64,000 nucleotides of DNA from Microbacterium sp. 1.5R (GCF_007667425.1 NZ_VDRC01000001.1:1394595-1458594); one strand, 5' to 3'. Positions 41,484 through 50,306 are shown, counted from the stretch's first letter. Notes: generated by a model from the sequence alone, not told the origin. Numbers and translations are program-made.

Positions 41484-41561
41484 CGAGACCCCGGTTCATC
41501 GCCGAGACCCCGGGTTGTGGACGTCCACAACCCGGGGTCTCGACGCGAAACCGGGGTCTCG
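41484..41561. repeat. 78-bp nested palindromic element, copy 2
   Basis: The core 41503-41542 is identical to the core of copy 1, a perfect 40-bp palindrome. The outer arms at 41484-41495 and 41550-41561 are also identical in sequence to those of copy 1, while the short connecting segments differ. It lies between the convergent DoxX-like gene and the HisD-like gene and may double as a bidirectional terminator. Confidence 0.92.
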
Positions 41562-41589
41562 GTGCAGTGCTCGGGCGAGCGACCCGGCG

Positions 41590-42906
41590 TCAGCGGAGGC
41601 GCGCGGTGCGCAGCGTCGCTGTGGCGCTGTGCGCGGCCATGCCCTCGGAGTCGGAGATCACCTGTACGGCGTCAGCGAGCGCAGGCGTCGCCTCACGACT
41701 GATGCGCTGGTACGTGAGCGGCTTGAGGAACCGCGACACCGACAACCCCGCACTGTGCTTGGCTCCACCGGCGGTCGGCAGCACGTGGTTGGTCCCGGCC
41801 ATGCCCTTGTCGGAGTACGCGACTGTGCTCCACGGCCCGAGGAAGATCGAGCCGTAGTTGCGCAGGGTGTCGTGGTACCAGTCGTCGTCCGACGTGAGGA
41901 TCTCCAGGTGCTCCGGAGCGAGGTCGTCCATGAGGGCCGCCGCGGTCTCCCGGTCCTTCGCCACGGTGACGACCCCGTAGTCGCGCCATGCGGCTCCGGC
42001 GATCTCGGCGGTCGCGAGCGTCTCGAGCTGGCGGTCGATCTCGGCGATCACGGCACGGCCGTGCTCCTCCGACGTGGTGATGAGCGCGGCCGGAGAGTTC
42101 GGACCGTGCTCGGCCTGGCCCAGCAGGTCGGCGGCGACGAGCTCGGGGTCGGCGGTCTCGTCCGAGATCACGGCGACCTCGCTGGGACCGGCGAGCAGGT
42201 CGATCGCGACAGTGCCGAAGAGCTGGCGCTTCGCCTCGGCGACGAAGGCGTTGCCGGCGCCGACGAGCATGTCGACGGGCAGCTCGCCCAGCAGCCCGTA
42301 GGCCATCGCCGCGAGTGCCTGCACTCCGCCGATGACGAAGACGCGGTCGACGCCCGAGAGGTGCGCGGCGTAGACGACGGCGTCGTTGGCTCCGCCGTCC
42401 GGCTGCGGCGGCGTGCAGGCGATCACGGTCGGCACGCCGGCGGCCTTGGCGACGCCCACGGTCATGAACGCGCTCGCGGTGAGCGGGAAACGTCCCGCAG
42501 GCAGGTAGGCGCCGACCCGCGAGACGGGGATGTACTTCGCGCCGGTCACGAGGCCGGGCACCAGCTCGGTCTCGAAGTCGGTGAGGTGCGAGCGCTGCTC
42601 GCGGGCGAAAGCCTGCGTGCGCGCGGCACCGAGCTCGATCGCCTCGCGGAGGGCGGGGTCGAGACGCTCTCCGCTGCTCGCGATCTGCTCGGCCGTGAGC
42701 TCGATGGCGGCGCCCTGGTAGTTGTCGAGCTTCTTCGCGTAGTCGAGCACGGCGTCCATGCCGCGCTCGCGGATGTCGGCCAGCATCGTCGTCACGGTCT
42801 CGATCACGGCGGGGTCGCGCTGTGCCGCCGGGGCGTCGATGAGCGGGGTCTTGAGGTGGTGGAAGGCGCCGTCGTGACGCGCGAGGACTGCAGGAGAGTA
42901 ACGCAT
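41590..42906 (-). CDS. HisD-like zinc-dependent alcohol dehydrogenase (histidinol dehydrogenase family)
   Basis: A 438-residue protein. Family features are RVGAYLPAGRFPLTASAFMT, VGAGNAFVAEAKRQLFGTVA, the zinc/substrate segment GQAEHGPNSP and LAPEHLEI, and the GTNHVLPTAGGA His. The enzyme oxidises an alcohol to an acid in two NAD-dependent steps. It is not in a histidine operon, its sequence diverges at the N-terminus from biosynthetic HisD, and it sits beside a divergent LysR regulator, so it is probably a catabolic paralogue. A second such paralogue is at 47477. The true substrate is unknown. Confidence 0.88.
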   Translation of the reverse strand: MRYSPAVLARHDGAFHHLKTPLIDAPAAQRDPAVIETVTTMLADIRERGMDAVLDYAKKLDNYQGAAIELTAEQIASSGERLDPALREAIELGAARTQAFAREQRSHLTDFETELVPGLVTGAKYIPVSRVGAYLPAGRFPLTASAFMTVGVAKAAGVPTVIACTPPQPDGGANDAVVYAAHLSGVDRVFVIGGVQALAAMAYGLLGELPVDMLVGAGNAFVAEAKRQLFGTVAIDLLAGPSEVAVISDETADPELVAADLLGQAEHGPNSPAALITTSEEHGRAVIAEIDRQLETLATAEIAGAAWRDYGVVTVAKDRETAAALMDDLAPEHLEILTSDDDWYHDTLRNYGSIFLGPWSTVAYSDKGMAGTNHVLPTAGGAKHSAGLSVSRFLKPLTYQRISREATPALADAVQVISDSEGMAAHSATATLRTARLR

Positions 42907-42983
42907 GGTCGAAGGCTAGATCGACGGCATCCATCCGACAAGCCTGACGATCCGTATCGATGCATCGGGTTTACCATTGGGCT

Positions 42984-43910
42984 GTGACCATCACCCAGCT
43001 CACCGCTTTCCTGGCCGCCCTCGAGCACGGCTCGTTCACCGCGGCGGCGACGAGTCTCGGGATGACGCAGGCGTCGGTGTCGGAACTGGTCGCGCGCCTC
43101 GAGCGGGAGCTGGACGTCACGCTCTTCGTGCGCGGCAGCCGCCGCCTCGTACCGACGGCGGCCGCTCAGGAGCTGCGTCCGCACGCTGCGCAGGCGGTCA
43201 GCGCGGTGCAGAACGGCATCGACACGATCCACTCGCTGGCGTCGCTCGACCGCGGCATCTGCACGTTCGGAGTGCTGCGCAACGCCGCGTACTACGCCCT
43301 GGCCGATCTCGCCGAGACCTTCCATCACCGGCATCCGAACGTGCGCCTGCGTCTCGTCGGCATCAACTCCGCGCACGTCGCCCGGTCCATCGCGCGCGGC
43401 GAGCTCGAGGCTGGGCTGCTCGTGCTCCCGATCGACGAGGACGGCCTCGAGGTCAAGCCACTGTTCCGCGACGAGGTGCTCTACGTCTCCTCGACCAGGC
43501 CCCCGCGCAGCGGGCCGGTGACGATCGCCGAGGTGGCCGATGCCAAGCTCGTGCTCTACGACGCCTTCGCCGGGTGGGACGACCCCACGCGCCGGCAGCT
43601 GCTCGAACGCGCCCGACTGCAGGGCCTCACCCTCGAGCCCTCGGTCGAGGTCGAGCATGTCGAGACCGCGCTGAGCCTCGTCGCGGCCGGCACCGCCGAC
43701 ACGATCGTGTCGCGGTCGATCGCGGAGTCCGAAGGGTTCCCGCCCGGCATCCGCACGTTCCCGTTCGCGGAGCCGATGCACGACACGATCGCCCTCGTGC
43801 AGCGCGAGGGCGTGCTGCTGTCGCCGGCGACGCGCAAGCTCGCGGAGCTCGCCGAGCGGATGCTGCGCGAACGCCTCCCCGAGCATGCGGGGCGCACGCC
43901 GCTGCAGTGA
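42984..43910 (+). CDS. LysR family transcriptional regulator
   Basis: A 308-residue protein from GTG 42984. The winged helix reads TITQLTAFLAALEHGSFTAA, then ATSLGMTQASVSELVARLER, followed by a LysR effector domain with two Rossmann-like lobes (TFGVLRNAAYYALADLAETF). It is divergent from the HisD-like gene and most likely activates it. The 77-bp gap contains a partial palindrome around GTATCGATGCATCGG. A near-perfect terminator hairpin follows the stop. Confidence 0.93.
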   Translation: MTITQLTAFLAALEHGSFTAAATSLGMTQASVSELVARLERELDVTLFVRGSRRLVPTAAAQELRPHAAQAVSAVQNGIDTIHSLASLDRGICTFGVLRNAAYYALADLAETFHHRHPNVRLRLVGINSAHVARSIARGELEAGLLVLPIDEDGLEVKPLFRDEVLYVSSTRPPRSGPVTIAEVADAKLVLYDAFAGWDDPTRRQLLERARLQGLTLEPSVEVEHVETALSLVAAGTADTIVSRSIAESEGFPPGIRTFPFAEPMHDTIALVQREGVLLSPATRKLAELAERMLRERLPEHAGRTPLQ

Positions 43911-43920
43911 CCGCAGACGC

Positions 43921-43958
43921 GACGGGGCGCGAGGAGCCGTGGCTCCCCGCGCCCCGTC
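43921..43958. terminator. 18-bp inverted repeat between convergent LysR and bicupin genes
   Basis: GACGGGGCGCGAGGAGCC (43921-43938) pairs with GGCTCCCCGCGCCCCGTC (43941-43958) with one mismatch and a 2-nt spacer (GT). It is placed to end both transcripts. Confidence 0.85.
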
Positions 43959-43973
43959 GGCGGGCGTTCGGAC

Positions 43974-45143
43974 TCAGTCGTCTTCGGTCGCCGTCACCAT
44001 CACGCCGAGCGGCGCGAGGTAGCCGTTCGGGTCGATCGTCCAGTCGGCGGCCTTCGCCGCCTCGACGACCTCGGGCGCCCACTCGAGGTACACGCGGTCG
44101 TCGCCGCCGTTGATGACGAGCACCGTGCCGGCGCCGGTGTCGTCTCCCTCGACGCAGCGGTACTCGCGCCACGCGCCCTCCGGCACCGAGAAGGTGTCGC
44201 CGCCGCCGAGGGTGACGGTCGTCGACGGGTCGCCGTTGAGGGTGACCTCCCAGCGGCCGGTCTTGAACAGCAGCGCCTGCGTCTTGTCGTGGCGGTGACG
44301 CAGCACGCCCTGCCCTGGCTCGGCCTTGACCCACGCGAGGTTGAACGAGTGCGGCTCGGTGACGTTCGGCACCTGGCGGCGGTTCTCGCTCATGCCGTAG
44401 CCGATCGCCGTGGCGAGCTCGACGCGTCCGCCCTCGACGGCCGCACACAGGAGCGCCGCGGCGGAGTACTTGCGGTCGCCGGGCTGGATCACCCGCGAGC
44501 GCATGTCCTCGACCGAGTACTCAGTGAGCTCGTCGATGTAGTGCTGCTTCATCGGCGTGATGAGCGGCACGTCGTCGGGCAGCACGTCGCCCGCGACCGT
44601 GTCGATCAGCTTGTTGTCGGCGGTGAGGTGCAGACCGTACGACTCCGCCTCGCGGAGCACCGACGGGCCCCAGATGATGCCGCCGTTGTCGTCGCGTCCG
44701 AGAACCGTGTAGAGGATGCCGTCGTCCGGCCCCTCGTTCGTGAAGCCGCGGAAGATCCATGTGGGGATCGTGACGATGTCGCCGTCGTGGCTGATGTACT
44801 CGCCCTGCTTGCCGTCGACGCCCCACCGCAGGCGGAACTCGCCGCCGAGATTGATGAACACCTCGGCCGTGAAGTGCAGGTGCAGGTTGTTCGAGATGCC
44901 GTTCGGCATCCCCGCCGCGCCCGTGTTGAACCCGTGGTTGACCTCGAGGTTCACGTACTGGCTCGCGTTCTGCGAGACGCCGGCGCCGATGAAGGAGTAG
45001 TTCTCCTTGCGGTCGGACCCCGGGGTGCGGCAGTCGATGAACGCCGAGTTGCACGGCACCCAGTCGGAGCGGCGGATCGTCCGTCGCTGGATCTCCTCGG
45101 CGTCGACGACAACGTCGCTCGTGCTCTCTATGACGGTGCTCAT
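43974..45143 (-). CDS. bicupin domain protein
   Basis: A 389-residue protein with two cupin domains. The first (about residues 80-150) carries LHLHFTAEVFINLGGEFRLRW with the His and Glu positions of a cupin metal site, and the second (about 265-345) carries VLRHRHDKTQALLFKTGRWE and TLGGGDTFSVPEGAWREYRC. This is the arrangement of dioxygenases such as gentisate or 1-hydroxy-2-naphthoate dioxygenases and of isomerases, but the match is not close enough to name a reaction. It is cytoplasmic. It is co-transcribed with the NTF2-like gene upstream and downstream of an ATACGTAT-type site, so it belongs to the LacI regulon. Confidence 0.8.
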   Translation of the reverse strand: MSTVIESTSDVVVDAEEIQRRTIRRSDWVPCNSAFIDCRTPGSDRKENYSFIGAGVSQNASQYVNLEVNHGFNTGAAGMPNGISNNLHLHFTAEVFINLGGEFRLRWGVDGKQGEYISHDGDIVTIPTWIFRGFTNEGPDDGILYTVLGRDDNGGIIWGPSVLREAESYGLHLTADNKLIDTVAGDVLPDDVPLITPMKQHYIDELTEYSVEDMRSRVIQPGDRKYSAAALLCAAVEGGRVELATAIGYGMSENRRQVPNVTEPHSFNLAWVKAEPGQGVLRHRHDKTQALLFKTGRWEVTLNGDPSTTVTLGGGDTFSVPEGAWREYRCVEGDDTGAGTVLVINGGDDRVYLEWAPEVVEAAKAADWTIDPNGYLAPLGVMVTATEDD

Positions 45144-45173
45144 GTCTTCTTCTCCTTGTCGATCAGTCGATGA

Positions 45174-46154
45174 TCAGTAGATGTTGGCGAAGGGCACGGG
45201 CTCGTCGCCCCGTGACCCTGCGATCTGCGCGCGGAGCGCGATGTCGTCCCACAGGCGGACCTCCTTGACGATGGCGCCGTCGTGGAGAGTGAACTGCGAG
45301 ATGCCGATGAGGTCGATCGGCTTGCCTGTGAGCGGGCCGTAGTTCGGCACGCCGTTGTAGTCGCCGACGAACTTCCAGACGACGGCCACGCGGAGCCCCG
45401 CGTAGCGCACGTCGTAGTTCGTCTGGATGTCGCGGATCTCGAACTGTCCGCCGGGGAACGACTCGAGCAGGCGCAGCAGCGCGCGGCGATAGCCCTCAGG
45501 GCGGATGATCGTGCGGTCGCCGACCGTGTTGAGCGTGAGGTCGCGGTGGAAGTACTTCTCGACCTTCTGCAGGTCGCGGTCGTTCCACACGGTCTGGATC
45601 ATGTCGATGACGGTCTCGACCTCGGCGCGGTACTCGTCCGGGCGGACGCCGGAGTCGCCCTCGGCGATGGGGTCGACCGGGGCCGGCTCCGTCCACGAAC
45701 CCGAGAAGCCGCGGAAGGACTGGGCCCTGGCCAGCTCGTCGAGGTCGTCTCCCCTGCGCAGCGCTCCGGCGAGCGTGTCGCGGACGACCCACTCCTCGAC
45801 CATGCGGCCGCGGCGGTAGAGGCAGTTGGCGATCGTGCGGCTCACGTACGGCGAGTGCAGGTCTCCCGACAGCACGAGGTGCGAGCTGAGGAAAGCGTCG
45901 TCGCCGCGGGCCTCCCAGATGACGTCCTCCGCCTGGCCGACGCGGTCGGGCGTGGCCGAGATGCGCATGAGCGACCCCTCGATGACCTCCTGACGAGTCG
46001 TGGAGGTGCCGAGGGCACCGTGCACGATCGAGTCCGGCTCGTAGTTGTCACGGATGTAGCTGATCGATCGATCGACCCAGATGAGGTCGGTGACCTCGCG
46101 GATGAAGTCGTCGGGGTCTTTGTACGGCAGGTAGGCGACCGGGTCGAGAGACAC
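45174..46154 (-). CDS. tandem NTF2-like (SnoaL) domain protein
   Basis: A 326-residue protein from GTG 46154, which has AAGGAG nine bases upstream (the frame is open further but without a ribosome site). It holds two NTF2-like cone-fold units, about residues 1-160 and 190-326; the second is marked by YRAEVETVIDMIQTVWNDRD and RPEGYRRALLRLLESFPGGQ, as in SnoaL/ester cyclases. Such folds bind small hydrophobic or polar substrates and act as hydratases, cyclases or isomerases. Co-transcribed with the bicupin, it may process the same compound. The substrate is unknown. Confidence 0.75.
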   Translation of the reverse strand: MSLDPVAYLPYKDPDDFIREVTDLIWVDRSISYIRDNYEPDSIVHGALGTSTTRQEVIEGSLMRISATPDRVGQAEDVIWEARGDDAFLSSHLVLSGDLHSPYVSRTIANCLYRRGRMVEEWVVRDTLAGALRRGDDLDELARAQSFRGFSGSWTEPAPVDPIAEGDSGVRPDEYRAEVETVIDMIQTVWNDRDLQKVEKYFHRDLTLNTVGDRTIIRPEGYRRALLRLLESFPGGQFEIRDIQTNYDVRYAGLRVAVVWKFVGDYNGVPNYGPLTGKPIDLIGISQFTLHDGAIVKEVRLWDDIALRAQIAGSRGDEPVPFANIY

Positions 46155-46222
46155 GCTTTTCCACTCCTTCGAGATACGACGCTGCGGTTCATCGGTGATC
46201 ACAAGCGGCGTTGTCGTCAGTG

Positions 46223-46232
46223 TATGCGTATG
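46223..46232. promoter_or_regulatory. ATACGTAT-type site upstream of the NTF2/bicupin operon
   Basis: TATGCGTATG sits 69 bp upstream of the NTF2-like gene start, inside TGTATGCGTATGCACA. It keeps the central CG and the outer AT of the sites upstream of the HpsN-like and ABC transporter genes but is less symmetric. Confidence 0.55.
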
Positions 46233-46375
46233 CACAACACAGCGCAAGAGACGGCCCAGCGCACACGGTGGTCATTCTGCGGAGGCCTTGGATAGCGCGC
46301 CGGAACCGGTTCGGGAGCCGACGCTCGAGTGGACGCGAGAGGCCCCGTCGCCGCAGGGGCGGAGTCGGTGCGACG

Positions 46376-47377
46376 TCAGGGCGTCGGCGCGGGTGCCAGC
46401 GTGCGGCGCGCGATGAAGGTCGACGCGAACCCGGACATCCGGATCTCGGCGTCGGGATCCTCGATGCGCCGCACGATGAGGTCGGCCGCCGCACGCGCCA
46501 TTCCGACGATGTCGTAGCCGACCGTGGCGAGGTCGATGATGGGCCAGGCCGCCTCAGGGAGGTCGTCGAAGCCGACGACCGAGAGGTCCTCGGGTACCCG
46601 CAGGCCGGCGCGATGAGCGGCGTTGAGCGCGCCGTACGCGACGACGTCATTGCCGCAGAAGAGCACCGTCGGGCGGTCGGGGCCGGCGAGCAGCTCGGCG
46701 GCGGCCCCCTCACCCTCGGCCGCGCCGTAGGGGGTGCGGCGCACGTCGCGCTCGTCGAGCTGCAGCCCCTCCGCGCTCAGGGCGTCGCGGAGCGACGCCT
46801 CCCGCCCCTGCGCCGTGCTGGTGTTGCTCGGGCCTAGCACCGCGCCCATTCGCCGATGCCCGAGGGCGACGGCCGCGCGGACCGCCTCGCGGTAGCCCGG
46901 CACGGAGTTCACAACCGCCGAATCGGCTTCGACGAATGAGCCGATGCGGTTGAAGTACACGAACGGCAGGCCCCGGTCCCGCAGCCGCAGCGGCGCGACG
47001 GAGTCCACGGTGGTGGTGGCGAGGATGACGCCGTCGAGGCCGTTGGCCAGCAGCCGCTCGACGACCGTGTCGTTGTCGGCCGACTCGGTGTGCAGCATCA
47101 GCTGGTAGCCGAGGGCCTCGAGCTCCCGGTGCACGGGGGCGATGATGTGCGAGTAGAACTGATTGTCGAGATCCGTGAGCAGCAGTCCGATGCGCCGCGT
47201 CCGGCCGGACGACAGTGCTCGACCCGCCTCGCTCGGCACGTAGCCGAGCAGCTGAGCCGCCTCGCGCACTCGGAGCTTGGTCGCGTCGGACACGCGGGCG
47301 TCGTCGCGCAGCGCGCGCGACACCGTCGGCTGCGACACCCCTGCCAGACGTGCGACATCCCGGCTCGTGACGACCAT
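46376..47377 (-). CDS. LacI family transcriptional regulator of the catabolic cluster
   Basis: A 333-residue protein. The helix-turn-helix reads TSRDVARLAGVSQPTVSRAL and the hinge is SEAGRALSSGRTRRIGLLLT; the rest is a sugar-binding-like sensor (VILATTTVDSVAPLRLRDRG, FDDLPEAAWPIIDLATVGYD). It is divergent from the HpsN-like gene, and two ATACG-type palindromes lie in the 99-bp gap. Matching sites are found upstream of the NTF2/bicupin operon and the ABC transporter gene, so this protein probably represses all three units until its inducer is bound. Confidence 0.94.
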   Translation of the reverse strand: MVVTSRDVARLAGVSQPTVSRALRDDARVSDATKLRVREAAQLLGYVPSEAGRALSSGRTRRIGLLLTDLDNQFYSHIIAPVHRELEALGYQLMLHTESADNDTVVERLLANGLDGVILATTTVDSVAPLRLRDRGLPFVYFNRIGSFVEADSAVVNSVPGYREAVRAAVALGHRRMGAVLGPSNTSTAQGREASLRDALSAEGLQLDERDVRRTPYGAAEGEGAAAELLAGPDRPTVLFCGNDVVAYGALNAAHRAGLRVPEDLSVVGFDDLPEAAWPIIDLATVGYDIVGMARAAADLIVRRIEDPDAEIRMSGFASTFIARRTLAPAPTP

Positions 47378-47427
47378 GTCAGGCCTTCCCCTCGATCACC
47401 GGATTCTACCGCCCTTGACGACGGAAT

Positions 47428-47437
47428 GCATACGCGG
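47428..47437. promoter_or_regulatory. ATACG-type site 1 between the LacI and HpsN-like genes
   Basis: GCATACGCGG, a weaker version of the ATACGTAT motif with the central CG. Its centre is exactly 22 bp from the centre of the strong site at 47450-47459, two helical turns. Confidence 0.5.
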
Positions 47438-47449
47438 TCATAATCGGCA

Positions 47450-47459
47450 CATACGTATG
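47450..47459. promoter_or_regulatory. ATACGTAT site 2 between the LacI and HpsN-like genes
   Basis: CATACGTATG is a perfect 10-bp palindrome with central CG, 17 bp before the HpsN-like start codon. It is the strongest example of the motif shared by the three transcription units of this cluster. Confidence 0.65.
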
Positions 47460-47476
47460 CAATGAAAGGAAGGGCC

Positions 47477-48808
47477 ATGCCCCGTCATCTCAAGACCGCG
47501 CCGACGAAGACGTTCGCGGACACCGCTCAGCAGGACGTCGCGGAGCGGGTGAGGGCGATCATCGGCGACATCCGCGAGAACGGCGACGCGGCCGTCCGAC
47601 GTTATGCGGAGCAGTTCGACAACTGGAGCCCCGCCTCGTACCGCCTGTCCGATGACGAGATCACGGAGATCATCGGCACTCTCGACGATCAGGTCATCAC
47701 CGACATCGAGTTCGTGCAGTCGCAGGTGCGACGATTCGCCCAGGCGCAGCGCGACTCGCTCGTCGACATCGAGGTCGAGACGCTCCCCGGCGTCTTCCTC
47801 GGACAGAAGCACGTGCCGGTCCAGGCGGCCGGCGCGTACATCCCCGGCGGCAAGTACCCGCTCACGGCCTCGGCCCACATGACCATCATCACGGCGAAGG
47901 TCGCCGGAGTCCCGCGCGTCGTCGCCTGCACCCCGCCGATCCGCGGCGAGATCCCCGCCGCCACCGTCGCGGCGATGAAGATGGCCGGCGCCGACGAGAT
48001 CTACATCCTCGGCGGCGTGCAGGCCGTGGCGGCGATGGCCGTCGGCACCGACACGATCGCTCCCGTGAACATGATCGCCGGGCCGGGCAACGCCTACGTC
48101 GCCGAGGCGAAGCGCCAGCTGTTCGGCGAGGTCGGCATCGATCTCTTCGCCGGCCCCACCGAGATCCTCATCGTCGCGGACGAGCACGCCGACCCGTTCT
48201 TCACCGCGGTCGACCTCCTCTCCCAGGCCGAGCACGGCCCCGACTCCCCCGCGGTGCTCGTCACCACCTCGCAGTCGCTCGCCGAGGAGGTCATCGACTG
48301 GATCGACAAGATCCTCCCCGGCATGCCGACGCGTGACTACGCCGGACCCGCCTGGCGCGACTGGGGCCAGGTCATCGTCGCCGATGACCTCGACGAGGCC
48401 TACCGGATCGCCGACGACTTCGCGTTCGAACACGTGCAGATCTTCACCGAGAACCCCCGCGAGGCGCTGACGAAGATGCACGACTACGGTGCGCTGTTCC
48501 TCGGCGAGAACACCTGCGTCTCCTACGGCGACAAGGTCATCGGCACGAACCACGTGCTGCCGACGCTCGGCGCCGCCCGCTACACCGGCGGCCTGTGGGT
48601 GGGCAAGTACCTGCGCACCGTGACCTACCAGGAGGTGCAGAACACCGAGTCGTCCGCCGAGCTCGGCGCCGTCTGCGGTCGCGCCGCCCGCGTCGAGCTG
48701 TTCGAGGGGCACGCACGATCGGGCGATGCACGCGCCTGGCGCCACGCCGGCACGCAGTTCGACTGGATCGACGAGAGCCGCGCCGCGGTCGGCGCGGACG
48801 CACGATGA
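47477..48808 (+). CDS. HisD-family dehydrogenase, HpsN-like (sulfopropanediol 3-dehydrogenase type)
   Basis: A 443-residue protein from ATG 47477 (AAAGGAAGG upstream). The start PRHLKTAP, the segment QAAGAYIPGGKYPLTASAHM and VNMIAGPGNAYVAEAKRQLF, the zinc segment SQAEHGPDSP and AFEHVQIF, and GTNHVLPT mark the HisD superfamily. The PRHLKTAP start and the GLWVGKYLRTVTYQ end are as in the catabolic HpsN group, which oxidises 2,3-dihydroxypropane-1-sulfonate to sulfolactate. A substrate other than a sulfonate is equally possible. It starts an operon with the SDR and the HpcH/HpaI-type aldolase, under ATACGTAT control. Confidence 0.88.
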   Translation: MPRHLKTAPTKTFADTAQQDVAERVRAIIGDIRENGDAAVRRYAEQFDNWSPASYRLSDDEITEIIGTLDDQVITDIEFVQSQVRRFAQAQRDSLVDIEVETLPGVFLGQKHVPVQAAGAYIPGGKYPLTASAHMTIITAKVAGVPRVVACTPPIRGEIPAATVAAMKMAGADEIYILGGVQAVAAMAVGTDTIAPVNMIAGPGNAYVAEAKRQLFGEVGIDLFAGPTEILIVADEHADPFFTAVDLLSQAEHGPDSPAVLVTTSQSLAEEVIDWIDKILPGMPTRDYAGPAWRDWGQVIVADDLDEAYRIADDFAFEHVQIFTENPREALTKMHDYGALFLGENTCVSYGDKVIGTNHVLPTLGAARYTGGLWVGKYLRTVTYQEVQNTESSAELGAVCGRAARVELFEGHARSGDARAWRHAGTQFDWIDESRAAVGADAR

Positions 48809-49563
48809 CCGACCTCACCGGTCGCACGGCCGTGGTCACCGGCGGCGGCAGCGGACTCGGAGCGGCGATCGCCCGAGCCCTGCACGCCGCCGGTGTCGCG
48901 GTCGTCGTGGTCGGCCGCGACACCGCCAAGCTCGACGCGGTGGTCGCCGACCTCGGCCCGCGGGCGCGCGCCCTCGCGTGCGACGTCGCGGACCCGGCAT
49001 CCGTCGACGCTCTGCGCGCCGCGCTGGAGGGCACCGAGGTGTCGATCCTCGTGAACAACGCCGGCATCCCCGGTCCGGTCGCGGCGCTCACCGACATCGC
49101 GGTCGACGATTGGGACGAGGTGTTCGACGTCAACGTGCGCGGCACGTTCCTGCTGTGCAGGGCGCTGCTCCCCGGCATGATCGCCCGAGGCGACGGCGAC
49201 GTCATCAACGTGGCATCCGTCTCCGGCAAACGACCGCTCGCGCATCGCACGCCGTACTGCGCCTCGAAGATGGCGGTGATCGGGCTCACGTCCACCCTCG
49301 CGTTCGAGGTCGGGCCGGCCGGTGTGCGCGTGAACTCGCTCTCCCCCGGGCCGGTGCAGGGTCCGCGCATGGCGCGCAACTTCCGCCTCGAGGCCGAGCG
49401 ATCGGGCACGAGCGTCGACGAGGCCGAGCAGGCGTTCGTGTCGCGCGCGGCCCTCGGGCGCATGGTCACAGAGGAGGAGGTCGGCGCAGCCGTCGTCGCG
49501 ATGCTCGCGATGCCGGGAATGTGCGGCGCCGACGTCGACCTCTCGGCGGGGATGGTCGCATGA
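48805..49563 (+). CDS. short-chain dehydrogenase/reductase
   Basis: A 252-residue classical SDR. The cofactor motif is VVTGGGSGLGAAIARAL, NNAG appears in ILVNNAGIPG, the catalytic Ser is in NVASVSGKRP, and Tyr-x3-Lys is YCASK. The sequence CDVADPASVDALR suggests an Asp preceding the cofactor pocket. It overlaps both neighbours in ATGA style. It would oxidise or reduce a hydroxy acid intermediate between the HpsN-like dehydrogenase and the aldolase. The exact substrate is unknown. Confidence 0.92.
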   Translation: MTDLTGRTAVVTGGGSGLGAAIARALHAAGVAVVVVGRDTAKLDAVVADLGPRARALACDVADPASVDALRAALEGTEVSILVNNAGIPGPVAALTDIAVDDWDEVFDVNVRGTFLLCRALLPGMIARGDGDVINVASVSGKRPLAHRTPYCASKMAVIGLTSTLAFEVGPAGVRVNSLSPGPVQGPRMARNFRLEAERSGTSVDEAEQAFVSRAALGRMVTEEEVGAAVVAMLAMPGMCGADVDLSAGMVA

Positions 49564-50306
49564 CCGCCTCATTGCGGCAGCGTGCGAGCGCCGGTGAGAA
49601 GCTCATCGGCGCTCTGCTGCGCATGCCTGCTGAGGAGACCGTCGAGATGCTGGCGGTCGCCGGCTTCGACTTCGTCCTGATCGACTGCGAGCACGGACCG
49701 GCCGACATCGTCGCGCTGCGTCATCACATCGCCCTCGCGGCGGTGCACGGGGTGCCCGTGATCGTGCGGGTCGGCGAGAAGGATCGCCGACTCGTGCTGC
49801 GGGTGCTCGACCAAGGGGCACAGGGCATCCTCGCCCCGCACCTCGACACGGCCGAAGACGCCGCCGACCTCGTCGACGCCAGCCTCTACCCGCCGATCGG
49901 CTCGCGCGGCTTCGCCACCTACAGCCGCGCCGGGCGCTTCGGCGAGGTCGCGGCGGCGGACCACAAGGCGTGGTGGCTCGAGAACACGCTCGTGCTCGGC
50001 ATGATCGAGTCGCCGCGCGGTGTCGCGAACGTCGAGGCCATCGCCGCGACACCGCGCCTGGACGGCATCATGATCGGTCCGGCTGATCTCTCCGCGGCAT
50101 CCGGTCCTGACGACCTCCCGCTGCCCGAGGCCGTCGCGGCCGTGAACGCGGCGCTCGCGCGCACCGGCGCGCTGCGCATGGACATCGTAGGGACGAAGGA
50201 TGCCGCGGCTGCGGCGTTCGCGGACGGCGCCGACCTCGTGGTCTACAACCTCGCGTCCTCGCTCATGACGCATCTGCGGGGGCTGGCCGCGGCATCGCCC
50301 CGCTAA
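49560..50306 (+). CDS. HpcH/HpaI aldolase family protein
   Basis: A 248-residue protein of the class II aldolase HpcH/HpaI type. The metal and substrate residues are in VLIDCEHGPADI (Glu), GMIESPRGVANVEAIAATPR (Glu) and IMIGPADLSAASG (Asp). RVGEKDRRLVLRVLDQGAQG and the SRGFATYSRAG loop are family features. Enzymes of this family split 2-keto-3-deoxy acids to pyruvate and an aldehyde. It ends the plus-strand operon of the LacI regulon and would supply the carbon-splitting step of the pathway. Confidence 0.92.
   Translation: MTASLRQRASAGEKLIGALLRMPAEETVEMLAVAGFDFVLIDCEHGPADIVALRHHIALAAVHGVPVIVRVGEKDRRLVLRVLDQGAQGILAPHLDTAEDAADLVDASLYPPIGSRGFATYSRAGRFGEVAAADHKAWWLENTLVLGMIESPRGVANVEAIAATPRLDGIMIGPADLSAASGPDDLPLPEAVAAVNAALARTGALRMDIVGTKDAAAAAFADGADLVVYNLASSLMTHLRGLAAASPR

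Noticed and set aside
41590..42906. hisD of histidine biosynthesis
   Set aside because: No other his genes are adjacent, its regulator is a divergent LysR, and another family member is nearby; a catabolic role is more likely, so no hisD symbol was given.
46189..46713. A 174-codon minus-strand frame overlapping the LacI gene end
   Set aside because: It is out of frame with the LacI gene, Arg/Pro/Ser-rich, and overlaps the promoter region of the NTF2/bicupin operon.
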